Source: Phascolarctos cinereus
Taxonomy: Eukaryota; Chordata; Mammalia; Diprotodontia; Phascolarctidae
Assembly (NCBI RefSeq): GCF_002099425.1
Contig: NW_018344335.1
Span: 124,001 to 188,000, forward strand
Direction of reading: 5' to 3'
Length of the DNA stretch: 64,000 nucleotides
Shown: positions 11,710-23,415 of the stretch, piece after piece
Layout: every line of letters starts with the position of its first letter
Numbering within the stretch: the stretch's first letter is position 1
The notes under the pieces: generated by a model
Told to the model about the DNA's origin: nothing
The model's input: the letters and a program-made list of their open reading frames with translations, nothing else
The model's database searches: none
Program-made: the position numbers and the translations under genes

Positions 11710-12640
11710 AATACCTTATATTTAGGTAATTTCTTTTCTCAGAGCAGAAAGGGATCATGTCTGCTTTGAAATCACACTTACCAGAGGGCTAAGTGTGAAT
11801 ATAGGTGGTCAGTTTGCTAAATTGAATGTTTAAGTAGATGACTGTACTACAAATGCTGAAATAAATAGTATAATGGTAAAAAAACATAAGCACACAGAAT
11901 GATCAAGCAGAGTCATGCTGCCAGAGGCTTAGTAGAAAATCACATGAAACATAGAATCTTACTGCCAGAAATGAGGTGGTCAAACAATTGCTATGCTGCA
12001 AATGCCACTTTCAGCAAAAGTGGCACTCAGCCACTCTGAGAGACAGGAAGAAAGACACCTCTTATAGTAAGGACAAGCCATCTTGAGAAAGGTTGACCTA
12101 AGTAGTAAGTTTATATAGGAGCAAAAACAGGTCATGCATGTACCTTGCAGCTGCTTTTCTTCCTCAAAATAATTAGCATGACACACCTACTAGCTCATCC
12201 CAGATATCATATTTTTAAGAGACTTTGATCTGAACTTTTCAATGATGTTGCATGCTGAGAATACAATCACCTCCAGTTGTTATCCAGACTAGATCAAAGT
12301 CAAACAAATATTTCCTTGCATTGCAACCAGTATAGTAATTACCTCTATTCGGTACTGATGCTGAACTTATCTTTAAAAAAAAAAATCAAAATACAACAGT
12401 TCTATTCATTCAGAGTATATTAGAGTTATCATCAGAGTTATAAAAGCTAAAAAATTACTAGCTCCATTTTTTTTTAAACAAGGCAGCTGAGGACAGGAAG
12501 ATTAACAAGCAGAACATAATAAAGATTCTGAATCACCTAAATATGGTTTTGGAAGTCAATGCTTTCCTGACCTCAACAAGCAATTAAGCATTTGGTCCAT
12601 ATGGATTAGAAGATTACAATATTTTTAAAAAGAATTCCAC
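11710..12640. other. No recognised feature
   Basis: Anonymous intron sequence. Confidence 0.5.
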
Positions 12641-12835
12641 TGATGAACTCTAATATTAAGACCTCATGTTTGTGAAGCTCTTTAGAGTTTGCAAAGTTCT
12701 TTCTTCAAAATAACATTATAAGGTACACAGTATACAGTATTATACCTATTTTGGAGAAAAATCTGGATCTTAATGAGGTAAAGTAACTTGCCCAAGTCAT
12801 GATAGGAGTGCTAGCACCCCCCCATGCAATGATTT
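12641..12835 (-). repeat. CORE-SINE (MIR type), diverged
   Basis: Antisense MIR tail and core: 'gaagctctttagagtttgca', 'aaataacattataaggtaca', 'gtaaagtaacttgcccaagt'. Confidence 0.65.
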
Positions 12836-13599
12836 TTGTCTAGCACACTGTGTCTCCACTGTTTTTCTTATGCACATTTTCTTCTTCCTTGTAAACCCAA
12901 AGAACTATGAAGATAATTACCAATACTTCCTTTGTTTTACATAGTACATCAGCATTTAAGTCATATTTACTCAGTCTAGACAGGAAAGTGAGGATATTTA
13001 TACATCTATCACTGAACAATACCCCATCTTCTCCTTTCCATCCCCACATACCTATTCAAATAACTCGTAGCTAATGAGTTTGATGAGTTGATGAGTCAAA
13101 AACTCATCAATCTTTTCACAACTTTATTGGTTGGGTCCAACAAAACCCAAAGGTCTCTAATTAAAATTCTTCTAGCCTAGGAATACCCATCTCTTTGGCA
13201 GGAGGCTTCAAGATTGAAGTGGTTATCCCTAGTTACTGTAATTCTAAATCTAGATCAGTTCACTTATTCAAAAAGCATTCCTGCATGCACAAAACTGTGT
13301 CTGAGCTATGTGAATTTTTTTTTTAACTATAAGCTATTATCCCTGCTTTCAAGGATTTTAGAAGCCAACTGGAGAAACCAGAGAATGAAAAACTATAATA
13401 AAAGGCAATGTTGTCTTAACTGCTGAGTAGTACAAATGGTAATTTGTAGGAATAAAACAAATAAATAAAATAGTAGGAATTCAGAGAGAGAGAAATTGGT
13501 GTGGTCTAGGGGGATAATACAAAGTTTCATGAGGGACAATGGATTTAAGCTAGGTCAAAGACAAGATGAGAAAACATGTTTCAGGACACAATAGAGAGA
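12836..13599. other. No recognised feature
   Basis: Anonymous intron sequence. Confidence 0.5.
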
Positions 13600-13815
13600 T
13601 GGTCCATAATCCATTTGGGTTCAAGTCCTGCTCTCTTGACACATCCTGTCTGTGTGACCCTGGACCAGTCACTTAACCTCTCAATGCTCTAGGCAACTCG
13701 CTAAGTCTTTTAAGTGGCAGAGAAGGTGCCAACCTATATTGGTAGAGCGTATATCCTCACCAGGGAGTTCTCTATACCAATGAAATCAAAGGTCCAGTCT
13801 CTGTAAATCTGGGTT
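13600..13815 (+). repeat. tRNA-derived marsupial SINE ('accaatgaaatca' tail family)
   Basis: B-box-like 'gggttcaagtcctgc', 'tgtgtgaccctggaccagtc', then a non-CORE body 'gcagagaaggtgccaacct' and the tail 'accaatgaaatcaaaggtcc'. The copy at 35197-35402 shares this body and tail, so it is a distinct SINE family; I cannot name it with certainty. Confidence 0.7.
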
Positions 13816-14906
13816 ACTATTCAATAACTCTTAAAGGTACCTTTTTGAAGGGTGGGGAGAGGCAGTCCAAATTGAACTAGTCCACTGATTCCACCAGACT
13901 TGGTGGTAGTGGTAGAGGAAGAATGAGAACCAGAATCAACTTCATCTCACTGGGAAACTCAGGACTAGGGAGAAGAGATGAGAAATCAATCTGAATCTCC
14001 TCAGGGTCTCTTTCAACAGATACATATGTCCCCATTCGTTTCTCACCCAAACTCAAAAAATCCACTGAACTGTTCTTTCCAAAACCAATGCAGAATCAGT
14101 TTCTTATCTACCTAGCTACTGTACATCTGGGTCTCTATGACACAACCTTCAACCTAAGGCCAAGACTAAAATGTGCATTAACCAGGTCTACTATGTTTTT
14201 ACTTGAATTCTGAGCTCTTCCTATATTGTCTAGTTAGAACTTAGACCAGAACCACATTCACCTCTTGGGTAACATCATGGTAAGAAAGTCCCTTATACTT
14301 CCCAGGGCCATTGCTAAAAAGAAATTTTCTTTAACCCCAGAATTCTGTTTTTTCACATTCCTTAGACTAAAAGGTTCTTTTCAGAAGCATAGATTCAATG
14401 AAAAAAAGTTAAGGTTTTTTAAAAAATAAAAATTTTTATCCCCCAGTGCATTCAGGATTTTAGCTACATGAAGGTGGAAAAAATCCAACCAAGAAGGAAA
14501 ATAAATCTCTCATGAAAGGGGGAACAACAAAAATCAGTCTTAAAAGCAGCAGAGATAAAAACTGCTGGTAAATTATATATACATAAAATATATATGCATA
14601 CATACACACACAGCACTACCATTTCAGGTTAGAAAGATAACAAAAATAAGAATGGACAAGTGAAAGCAAGATTTTATGTACTAATTTTCTAAACAAGTTT
14701 CTATTTTGATTTTAAAATTAGATCTTCCAGAAAGAACTATCAATTCTTCTTAAGCGAAAGATGAGTTTAAGATACTACATTTCAAGTTCAATGACTATTC
14801 TAATTTTTCTAATTTTTTGTGGGATGGGAAAAATCAACTCCAGTATGTCTAGGTATGGGAATTTTGCTTTAAAAATCTGGCTTTAAAAATAAAACTACTT
14901 TTATGT
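13816..14906. other. No recognised feature
   Basis: Anonymous intron sequence with a short TA-rich patch near 14570-14610. Confidence 0.5.
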
Positions 14907-14915
14907 TATTAAGTC

Positions 14916-15063
14916 TTTTTTTTTTTTGGTGAGGCAATTGGAGTTAAGTGACTTGCCCAGGGTCACACAGCTAGTGAGTGTTATGTGTCTGAGGCCAAAT
15001 TTGAACTCAGGAACTCCTGACTCCAGGGCCAGTGCTCTATCCACTGTGCCACCTAGCTGCCCC
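14916..15063 (-). repeat. tRNA-derived marsupial SINE (WSINE1-like), with target-site duplication
   Basis: Reverse complement of the 'gggcagctaggtggcacag' SINE: T-rich tail, 'gtgacttgcccagggtcaca', 'tttgaactcaggaactcctg', 'gccacctagctgcccc'. The direct repeat TATTAAGTC flanks it at 14907-14915 and 15064-15072. Well preserved, so fairly young. Confidence 0.9.
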
Positions 15064-15072
15064 TATTAAGTC

Positions 15073-15602
15073 ATTTTTAATTTGAATACCTAACAGCAAC
15101 ACCTTAAATATTAACCAATTTTAAAAATTTGTCACATGTGCTGGGAAACATAATCCTCACTCTTAAGCATGAGAGGTTTGGAATTTTTGAGGCGTTTTCC
15201 CTTAAAAATTAGGACAAGTTTTATGTAAAAAGCATAACATTTTACTCAGTATGTTATTTATGTGAAGCTTTCCACAAAATTCCTTGGATACCCTAATCCA
15301 TATAATTTATCATTAATTTAACTAACATTATCACTAAATCGTAGGATTACAAATCATCTAGTCCACCCTTCTTCCCTAAACTGCTAGCAGTATCACCTTG
15401 AAGTCACCTCAGCCATATTGGAATCTATTTTTAAAGACCCTCCTGACTCTCAAGGATTTGAAATAAATCAGGAGAAGCTCTTATGCTAAATAAACCACCA
15501 GTCCATAAAAATAGGCCATTTGTTAGTATGTAAATACAAGCTATTATTAGAATGTTTTTCCTCCAATGTAAACATCAAAACAAAGACATACAAACAAACG
15601 GC
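15073..15602. other. No clear feature
   Basis: Anonymous sequence. The part at 15340-15470 weakly resembles an antisense L3/CR1 3' end. Confidence 0.45.
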
Positions 15603-15760
15603 ACCATGAAAAGAGCACTGGCTTTGGATTTGAACTTAAATCAAATCCCAGCTCTAGGCACTACTCTGGGCTCATCTTCTTTATGTATAAAATGAGGGGG
15701 TCTAATTCAATGGCCCCCGAGTTCCCTTCCAGCTCTACAGCTATTATCCTAAGTTAAATA
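15603..15760 (+). repeat. MIR3-like SINE
   Basis: 'aaaagagcactggctttgga', 'aaatcccagctctaggcact', 'aaatgagggggtctaattca' and 'cccttccagctctac' follow the MIR3 order. Confidence 0.75.
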
Positions 15761-18589
15761 AATCATCAGCTTACACAGCATGTAAGGGAAGATATTTAAA
15801 CTGAAAGACGGCTGTCACTATTTAACTTGTCTACTTCGGCACAAACATCATACGAGGATCTCATTGTCTACCCTTGTTCTTTTTGAAAACTATTCACACC
15901 ACCTAAGACAATAAATGTATGCCATCTTGTTGCAAATAAAGCAGAATAAATGAGCACAGAATTTTGATGGTATTGATCCAGATTTAAGTCACATAGAAGA
16001 ATAGTTGAATGAAAGACAAAGCTATCTACTGACACAAAACCAGCCCTAAGAAAATCATGAGTCAATTCTTGTACTATAACAACTATAAAACTAAATAAAC
16101 ATACTCACAGTACAAGACACAAGTGCCTCACCTTTTACACTCTATCCAGGTCTAGTTCCTGCTTCACTGACACCCGTGACTAAAGAGTGTGTTGTATTTG
16201 TATACTGGGATGCCAGAACTGGACTACTTAACCCAGGACTCCACCAACTCTAGGTCTGGTACCACCTCCCAGGTCAAAAACATCTATCTGTAAAGTACCA
16301 TTATACTTCACACACTGTGGCAGGCCTGCAAATATAAAGATTTTAAAAGGAGAGGCAGGCTACTGCCCACAGTGTTTCAGGGAAGACGGAGGTGGTAGAA
16401 AATGACCTGACCACAGATAAGAATAAGGCAAAGTAAGAAATGAAGGGGGCAAAGAAGAGAGCAAAAGGCCCTTTGAAACTCTGAGAGGGAAGACAACACT
16501 TTCAAACTTAAGGAATCAGAGACAGGTTCTTGTGGGAGGGAGCACCTGAGCTGAACCTGGAAGGAAGAGGACTTTTGAAAGACAATGGTGAAGAAATGAG
16601 TACCAGAAAGGGAGTGCAGCAAGAATTTTCCTCATTTTTTCCAGAAATAAAAAATATCCCTATAGTAACTGACTTGAGAGGAAGCAGCAGAATGCTAAAT
16701 TTTGCTCAGATCCAAAACCCCAAAGAAATGGAACAGTGGGCTCACCTCTGCCAGACCTCCTACACGGCCTGGCACTATAAATATGCCAGATGCAGACAGC
16801 AGGTGGGCAATCACTGAAGAAAAATTCTGTTGAAGACTCGGTGTATTGAAAGCTGATCTTTTGGGACAGTAGAAGGGAGACTACTCTGAGTAATTCCCAA
16901 ATTGATCTCAATTTCCCCAACGCCACTGAGAGTCACTATATTATTTTAAGACCAAGGCGATCATTTGATCAAAACATTCCAAAACAACACAAGGATATAA
17001 TCCCTAACCAATCTTTTCACCACATTTCTCTAGGGGAAAAAAAAAGACAAAAAAACCCTCTAAAACAATTCTTTATTAATTTTCTGTTATATCCATTTCA
17101 GTCAAACCAAACCTTTCCAAAAAATCTCGAATTCGAGTATCAATAAAATTATGTAAAGTCTTCCTAGTAATTATTGAAAATCTGCTGAAAAAAAATCACT
17201 CACTATTAGAAAAATCATTAGGACAATCATTTTTACACAGAAACATAAGAAATAACAATGATTTAGTTTAAAATGGCTTTTAATTGTTTTTAGAGAGTTG
17301 AAGGCATTTGAATCAAGTTCCTAATATCTTTTGCTATGGCTGTAGGATACAAACTCATTCTTGATTAAAATATCTTAAAATCTTCTAGATTATACTTAAA
17401 ATGGTATTTGAGAGAGCTTACACAACAATAATTGCCATAGAACTGAAAAGGAGGAAGGGAAAAGGGAATGAAGATATGGAGCCAAAAAGGAAAGGAATAA
17501 AAGAACTTGGGGGGGGAGCACGATATATTAAGGGGGGAAGGAAGATGGTTATATGTACAGTTAAAAAGAGATTAAGATTCAGATAGTCCTATAAGGATGT
17601 CTTTATTCACAATATCTCATGATAAATTCTATTTTTCCTAGAAGTAAAAATAGTTACCTAAATCAATTATATCACATCCAAATCTGAAAACAAAGCATAC
17701 ATGGGAAAAGGAAGGAATTTTAGTAATTTTTAAAAAATTAATGCAAAGCAGATCAAGGAAATGGCTGCTATGAACTTAAAACAATTAACAACCCATACTT
17801 CCAGCAACTAAATAAAATGGTACTATTACGGCTATCAACATTGGTCTAACATGGTTTTACTGGTAAAATAAAACCTGTTTTTTGCTCATCTTCCTATGCA
17901 CCAATTAAGGATCTACACCCCCCCCCCATCAAACAGCTAAGACATATTGGCGTGTGCTACCTTTATACTACTTATGTCATTGATCTAAGGAATGAGAGAC
18001 TACTATTCTAGAAAGATTTGTGACTCCTGAGGCAGCCAGAATTATTGTTGTTGGTTTTTTAAAATCACATTAATTGTTGTTTTTTAATCCTCTTTTCTTT
18101 CTATAGATCACAATTTTTTTTCCATCCACTACAAGTGGATTGCTTCATTCAGAACTGAGTTACATCTGTCAGATATATCTTTGTGCACAGTCATAAAGCA
18201 AAATTAGGGCAAATGGGGGACGGGGGTGGGGGGCCACTGAATGTTAGCTAAGAAAATCTGAGACAATATAGGTTTTTCTGCAGTCTGGATTTACAAGGTG
18301 GCTCACTGAAAGAGTGAATGACCCAGATCGCAGAAAGAAAAAGGTCGGGTTACATCTGCATCCACTGATGAAACATTGGGCTTTCACATTATTAGGTAGC
18401 CAGTTTGTGGGTTTACGACCTCAAGTATATTACTTTCAGCACCACAGCAAATGAGGAACGCGAAATCTTTAAATCTCACTCGAAGCTATTTACTCTCTCA
18501 ATTCCCCCCCCCAAAAAAAGAGCCTCATTGCAATGTCACCTCTGCACCTCTCACATGAGCAGATTGGAATGAGATAAGACATAAGCTCT
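15761..18589. other. No recognised feature
   Basis: Intron sequence next to the CpG island with little recognisable repeat content, which is common near promoters. Short C or G runs occur at about 17510, 17920 and 18500. Confidence 0.5.
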
Positions 18590-18710
18590 AACTAACCACC
18601 ACTGAGCCTCCCCACCCCCTCCTCCCGCCCCCCATCAGTAATAAGCCTGAAAGGAGGTGTACCTTCCCAAAGCCAGCCCCTACCCCCAGCACCCGGGCTG
18701 AGTCCGTGTA

Positions 18711-18718
18711 TGACGTCA
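18711..18718. promoter_or_regulatory. Full palindromic CRE (TGACGTCA)
   Basis: The sequence TGACGTCA is a perfect cAMP-response element half-site pair, the binding site of CREB/ATF factors. It sits about 1.2 kb inside intron 1 of TSPAN7, near the edge of the CpG island. Whether it acts on TSPAN7 is inference. Confidence 0.5.
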
Positions 18719-19925
18719 CCTTTCTGCATTAAACCCTGAAACCCGGCCTCCCGGAATGGAAAGGGACGGATTACACTCGCGACAACCATAGCGGAGTGGA
18801 GAAGCCACCACTGTCACCAGCTGATTGGGGAACAAGATTTATTCTTCAGAAAGGAAGGAAAAGGACCATGAAAGAGGGTGGGAGAAATTTGCTATTCGCA
18901 AAACAGGAGGAGGGGGTGGTGAGGGGGTGGAGAGGAGGAGGGGGGCGGTCTAGGAACTGCGACTGCTTATAGTCACTGAAGATGTTCGACGTGCATCTGC
19001 AAACATTTCTTGGAAAAACAACAAATCCCCTTCTCAGACGGTGGGTCCCTGGTTGTCCAGGACCTAAGGTGGGCTCCACAAGGCTGGTTGGTTCCCACTC
19101 TGGATTCAGGGCTCCCACCCACAGCCGGCTCAGCTCACGATGTCCCCTCTTCTCCCGTCGCCCCCCCCACACACACCGTGGGAGGGAAATAGAGAATACC
19201 CAGGAATACCCAAGCCAGTTAGTTCCCTGGAAGGGTCTTCTCCAGGGAAACAGCTCCTGCGGGGGGGGGGGAGAGGTGGGGTCTGCCTCCCACAGGTTCA
19301 TTTGCTCCCACAGGAGCAAACGCAGGGGCGGAGACGCGGGTGGGTGTCGATCACAGTCAAGTGGGGAGGGGGGATAAAACCGAACCTTGCAACTTTCTTC
19401 GGGGGCGTCAATCTCATCCTCTTACTCTCCCTCTTTTTCCCCCCTCCCAGAAAAGAGGCAAGAAGAAACCTCGGAAATAGCAGGGACCCCCAAAAGATTG
19501 CACCACCTCCCACTCCTCTCGGGCTCCGACCCCCCACACCCTCCCCCCCCCGCAAGCGCCCGGACTCTGGACAAGGCGGGTGTCCATGACGGCTGGTGCT
19601 GCAGCAATGCCACCGGACGACCGAAATGCCACCCACCCCCCGCGCGGGTGCTGGAGCTGGAGCTGGTACCGGAGCTGGCGCAGCCTTCCCCGCTGAGGCT
19701 GCTGCTGCAAGCTGGCTGCAAGCTCCCCCCACCCCCGGTGCAGCAGCAGCGGCAGCACCCCCCCGCGCGGAGCGCACCGTTATCCCCCCCCCGCACCCCC
19801 CGGCGTCCGTCCTGATCCCCAAGCCCTACACGGACTGACAGACGGACAGTCCGAGCAACCCAGTCCCCGCCCCCCCCTTCCCCTCTCCTTGAGCCTGGGG
19901 CAGGGAGCGCGGCGAAGGTACTCAC

Positions 19926-20006
19926 CCAGAAAACGAAGGAGTAGATGATGAGGAGGGTTTTGAGACAGGTTATCACCGGTTTGGTCTCCATTCTCCTCGA
20001 TGCCAT
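19926..20006 (-). CDS. TSPAN7: TSPAN7 exon 1, coding part (tetraspanin-7)
   Basis: The minus strand encodes 27 residues starting MASRRMETKPVITCL and ending YSFVFW, which matches the start of mammalian TSPAN7 (TM4SF2) as I remember it. The ATG at 20006 has A at -3 and G at +4, a good Kozak context; a second in-frame Met is residue 6. After the Trp codon comes GTGAGT (19925 downward), a strong splice donor in phase 0, at the place in transmembrane segment 1 where tetraspanin genes usually carry their first intron. The exon therefore holds the cytoplasmic N-terminus with a Cys next to the membrane (such Cys are often palmitoylated in tetraspanins) and half of TM1. TSPAN7 is a four-pass membrane protein of neurons and other cells that acts at synapses; human loss causes X-linked intellectual disability. 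I see no exon 2 in the window, so the rest lies beyond position 1. Confidence 0.95.
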
Positions 20007-20107
20007 ACTACAGAAGCTCGGGCAGCGGCTGGGCGGGCGGGAGGAGGGGAGGTGGGTGGATGGGGGTGGGAGCGAGAGAGCGAGCGCGAGAGCGCGTGTG
20101 TGGGGTG

Positions 20108-20181
20108 AGTGCGCGCGCGCGCGCCGGAGGGGGGGGAGGAGCGCGAGAGCGCGTGGGTGCTGTGTACGCACGCGCGCGCGC
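20108..20181. repeat. Two alternating (GC)n tracts in the TSPAN7 5' UTR/promoter
   Basis: Two pure alternating G/C tracts of about 12-16 bases lie at 20109-20124 and 20168-20181, 100-175 bases upstream of the ATG. Such tracts can adopt Z-DNA under negative supercoiling. They are flanked by G-rich runs. Confidence 0.8.
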
Positions 20182-20734
20182 CCCGGAGGGAAGGAGGGCG
20201 CGAGCGCGGGGCCGCCTCTGCTGTTACCTCGCTGCTTCCCGGGCTCCTGCGCTCCCCCTGCCCTCTGCAGCACCGGGGTGGCCGACGCTTACTGTCTCTG
20301 TCTCCGTGAGGCCAAAGCCATACCACCCTTCTGGGCCCGGCCCAGCTCCCCGGCAGCAGCGGCAGCTGGAGCAGCTGACGCCAGACGAGGAGCCAGCCTC
20401 CTCTCAAAAATCTCCCCACTTAAAGAATTAAAACCCCCAAAAGAAACAGAGCAACCCACCAACCCTTCGGTAGCTACTGAGCATGCCCGGTTGGGTCTCT
20501 AGGAACCTGGGCACCTGTATTTGAGCGTCCGCCTGCAGGTCTCCTGCATGAATTGGTGCGGGAGGGGGAGCCCAAGGGAAGGGGTAGAACGGGGTGCGGG
20601 TCTTAAGCCCCGCTGCCCGCAGGCTTTGGCCGGGCCATACAGGGACTTTACATATAGGACATTGCCAATGCCTTTTGGATTGACTGACCAGCTGTCAGAG
20701 GATTGGGTCACAGATGTATCCTAGATTTCTGCAC

Positions 20735-20785
20735 GCGAGCGCGCACACACACACGCACACACACACGCACACACACACATACACG
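20735..20785. repeat. (CA)n microsatellite with CG interruptions
   Basis: An alternating CA repeat with a few CG steps runs for about 50 bases, just outside the CpG island and about 750 bases upstream of the TSPAN7 ATG. Confidence 0.9.
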
Positions 20786-21102
20786 ATGTCTTCACATGTC
20801 CCCTAATTGCTCGCCACTTCTTCCCCCTGATCATGGGCAGTGGGTGGGCAGTGCTAAGCCGGCGTCGGATGGAAAATAGTCTTTGACGGGTGGAGAGGAA
20901 GCAAAGTTGAAAGCACTGATTTGGAAGGAGAGACACACAAATCTCAGCGACGCGTTGTTATCCAGCTACAGCGAGGGAATAATAATGATAATATAATTAT
21001 CATTTTAGAGAAACAAGGGGCTTGGTATAAATGGCATCCTACGTCCCTTCCTGCGGTAAATCCTATCAAATCCTCTCTATCACAGCGTCTCTCCAGGCTG
21101 TA
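20786..21102. other. No recognised feature
   Basis: Proximal 5' flank of TSPAN7 beyond the CA repeat. No motif strong enough to report. Confidence 0.5.
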
Positions 21103-21253
21103 ATAATAATAATAGCTGACATTTATGGGGACTCTTTAAGGTTTGCAAAGTGCTTCTAACACGTATCTTATTTGATCTTCAGAAGGACCCTGTAATGGAG
21201 GTACCGCAGGAACCTTACAAATGAAGAAACAAGCTCTAAGAGGTTGTCATGTA
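21103..21253 (-). repeat. CORE-SINE (MIR/THER-1 type), partial
   Basis: 'aataatagctgacatttatg', 'ctttaaggtttgcaaagtgc', 'cttatttgatcttcagaagg' is the antisense CORE-SINE tail; the tRNA-like end is missing. Confidence 0.8.
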
Positions 21254-22364
21254 CCTAGTTGCCCGTTTAATATATTTGCGCAGCTTCTCCGAAAGCCCAA
21301 GCACGGCTTATCGTTTGTTGTTTGGTCATTAAAGCAACAGGAACAGTAGTCATGAAAATCTTTAAATGTGCACCGAGCTACACATAAAAGACACCATTTT
21401 GTATCAGGTAGGAGAGAACTTGCCTGGGTATAAATGACAGATGAGGCTAACCCTACCTGTGAACGTGTTTCATACAGGGTAATCAATATGAAAAGATGAG
21501 ACATTTTTCTTAGCTGCTGTGCACAGAGAGGATATAGTTCATAGATTGTTCTAAGCACATTGAGCAGGGGACAGAATTCATAATATGTTGCCCTAAGGAA
21601 TTAACCCTTGAGGAAGCATTTTCAGGGCCTCACACTCAAATGTGAATTGCATTAATAAGCTCCTTCATGAAGCTAGCTAGGAGTAAAAATAGAATGAACA
21701 AGCCTTGGAAAAGCCTGCTGCAGTCTGTTGTGGTGGTGGTAGCTATTATGGGTTATTTATCACTGAATTAGATGCAGTCTCTGCATGGTGAGATCACCAT
21801 ATAAACAGACAGGGGGAAGAAACAGTCATGTGAGGAAGATGGAAGGTTGTTTGAGGAAAAGGTGAATCATAACTAAAATGACACTATTTCTCATCAACTA
21901 AAGTAGAATTGAGGAGACAATCAGATGAGCAGAAGGGAAGGTGGAAGAAGATAAGTAAATTCCAGGTCCCGGCTGTTTCTCAAGCCAAGGTGGATACTAT
22001 GGCCAATAAAGTGGCTTCCTCTTTTGTAATTACCAGGATGAGCTTTATGGTTGTGGTGGGTTTATTAAGATAATGAAGAATCAAGATCTGCTGAGCCCCC
22101 TTTAACCAAAAAAAAAAAAGTATTGAATACCTACATATATGCAAGGCACACATAAAGAGGAGAACATGCAGAAGACACAAAGATTTGAAGTGAAAACCAG
22201 ATTAGGGAGACAGTGCCAATGAAAAAGATCTGAAAGTTTGAACAGAAGCTCAAAATAAGTAACAAAGCAACATGGCATTTAGAAGACTTATAAACTGATT
22301 GCAGTTAGAATGGCATAATATACAGAAAATGACAGGAAACAGGTCTATTTTATGGTGCCCCCCC
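21254..22364. other. No recognised feature
   Basis: Anonymous flank sequence. Confidence 0.5.
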
Positions 22365-22720
22365 CTCAAACCACCTCTGGGGAATTGTGTTCAACTCTAG
22401 GAATCACATTTTAGGAAGGATATTAACAAGGAGGGTGACTAAGATGATAAAAAGCCTCAAGTTTATGCTAGATGAGGATTGGTTGAAAGAACTGAGGAGG
22501 ATGCACCTGGAGATGAGAAGACCTAGTGAAGACAGTGATAAACATCTTCAAATATTCAGGGATGTCATGGGGAAGAAAAGTTAAACTTACTATATTTGTC
22601 CTTAGAGGGCAGAACTAGATTCGAGTTGCAGAGATTCATATTTGGGTTTGATGTAAGGAAAAATTTCTTAACAATTAGAGCTATCCCAAAATAAGTTGCC
22701 TCTTTTTTTTTGAGGGGGGG
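22365..22720 (+). mobile_element. L3/CR1 LINE, 3' end
   Basis: In order: 'tgtgttcaactctaggaatc', 'ggaaggatattaacaaggag', 'ggtgactaagatgataaaa', 'agaactgaggaggatg', 'tgtaaggaaaaatttcttaa' and 'caattagagctatcccaaaa'. These are the C-terminal and 3' UTR landmarks of CR1/L3. A frame at 22387-22584 is a decayed piece of its C-terminus. Confidence 0.8.
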
Positions 22721-22849
22721 GCATGTTGGACCTGATATAACAGGTCAATATGGGGAATAACAACATTATGGGATATAACAACATCAATATGGGGAACTCC
22801 TTACATCAATTTAGACGGGCAATTTGTCATCTTAGAGAGTTTCCTGATG

Positions 22850-22950
22850 CATTAAATGGTGAAACAACTTGCCCATATCCCCATGGCTAGAATGTGTTAC
22901 AGGTAGGATTTGAACCCAGACATTCCTGTGGCCAAGTTCTCCATTTTATC
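22850..22950 (-). repeat. SINE remnant (MIR-like)
   Basis: 'gaaacaacttgcccatatcc' and 'taggatttgaacccagacat' are antisense SINE motifs without clear ends. Confidence 0.55.
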
Positions 22951-22957
22951 AACTGAC

Positions 22958-23265
22958 CAAAGATTCTTCACCTGGGACCTGTGAACTTATATATACATAC
23001 ACACAAATACATATATATGTATGTATATGTATGTATGTTATATATGATACATCATATAAATAATATAATATATTTTACTTATATAATACATGTATACATA
23101 TATGTATTTATAATAACTATATTTCAATATAATTAGTTTCATTTGTAATCCTATATATTTTGTTTTTATTCATTTTAAAACATTCTAAGAAGGGATCCAT
23201 ATGCTTCACCAGTCTGCTGGTGGGATCTGTGGCACATACAAAAAAGGCTAAGAATACCTAACCTA
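22958..23265. mobile_element. hAT-type non-autonomous DNA transposon fossil
   Basis: The left end 'aaagattcttcacctgggac' and the right end 'aaaaaaggctaagaatacct' are inverted relatives of a CAGGGTTCTTAACCT-type terminal repeat. The middle ('tttcaatataattagtttca', 'ctaagaagggatccatatgc') matches the copy at 45939-46142. A TA-rich microsatellite at 22985-23110 has grown inside it. Confidence 0.65.
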
Positions 23266-23354
23266 AACCATTCTGCTTCAGATGCCCAAAAATAAAATGA
23301 AAATAATTTTATATATGCGTAATGAAAAAAATCTGCCTTGCCCAGCCTCACAAG

Positions 23355-23415
23355 ATTGTTGTAATGGTCAAATGAGATAATATCCATGACAGGGCTTTGT
23401 GAGCTATAAAAATGT
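23355..23415 (+). repeat. CORE-SINE tail fragment
   Basis: 'attgttgtaatggtcaaatg' and 'agataatatccatgac' match the MIR/THER-1 tail only. Confidence 0.55.

Larger units (their letters stand above)
1..19925 (-). other. TSPAN7: Inferred start of TSPAN7 intron 1
   Basis: From the splice donor at 19925 down to position 1 there is no recognisable exon. This agrees with the very long first intron of TSPAN7 in other mammals. The DNA is AT-rich and made of repeats listed separately plus anonymous sequence. Acceptor sites for exon 2 must lie outside the window if this reading is right. Confidence 0.75.
18590..20650 (-). promoter_or_regulatory. TSPAN7: CpG island / promoter region of TSPAN7
   Basis: This stretch is far richer in G, C and CpG than the AT-rich DNA on both sides. 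It covers exon 1, about 650 bases of 5' UTR and promoter upstream (20007-20650), and over 1 kb of intron 1 downstream. It has long runs of C or G (for example around 19260, 19540 and 19860) and alternating CG tracts. The transcription start cannot be placed from sequence alone; I saw no convincing TATA box at a fixed distance from the ATG, which fits a CpG-island promoter. Long open frames on both strands here are a by-product of base composition. Confidence 0.85.

Noticed and set aside
1-19925. Further TSPAN7 exons
   Set aside because: No minus-strand segment encodes the expected continuation of transmembrane segment 1 (ITGVILLAVGVW-like) or later tetraspanin Cys motifs.
20007-20273. N-terminal extension of TSPAN7 by an open frame running upstream of the ATG
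   Set aside because: The frame is open but the apparent upstream start is GTG and not ATG. The ATG at 20006 has a good Kozak context and matches the known protein start.
19298-20502. Several long open frames on both strands in the CpG island (up to 283 codons)
   Set aside because: They follow from high GC content and few stop codons. Only the 27-codon TSPAN7 segment has protein-level support.
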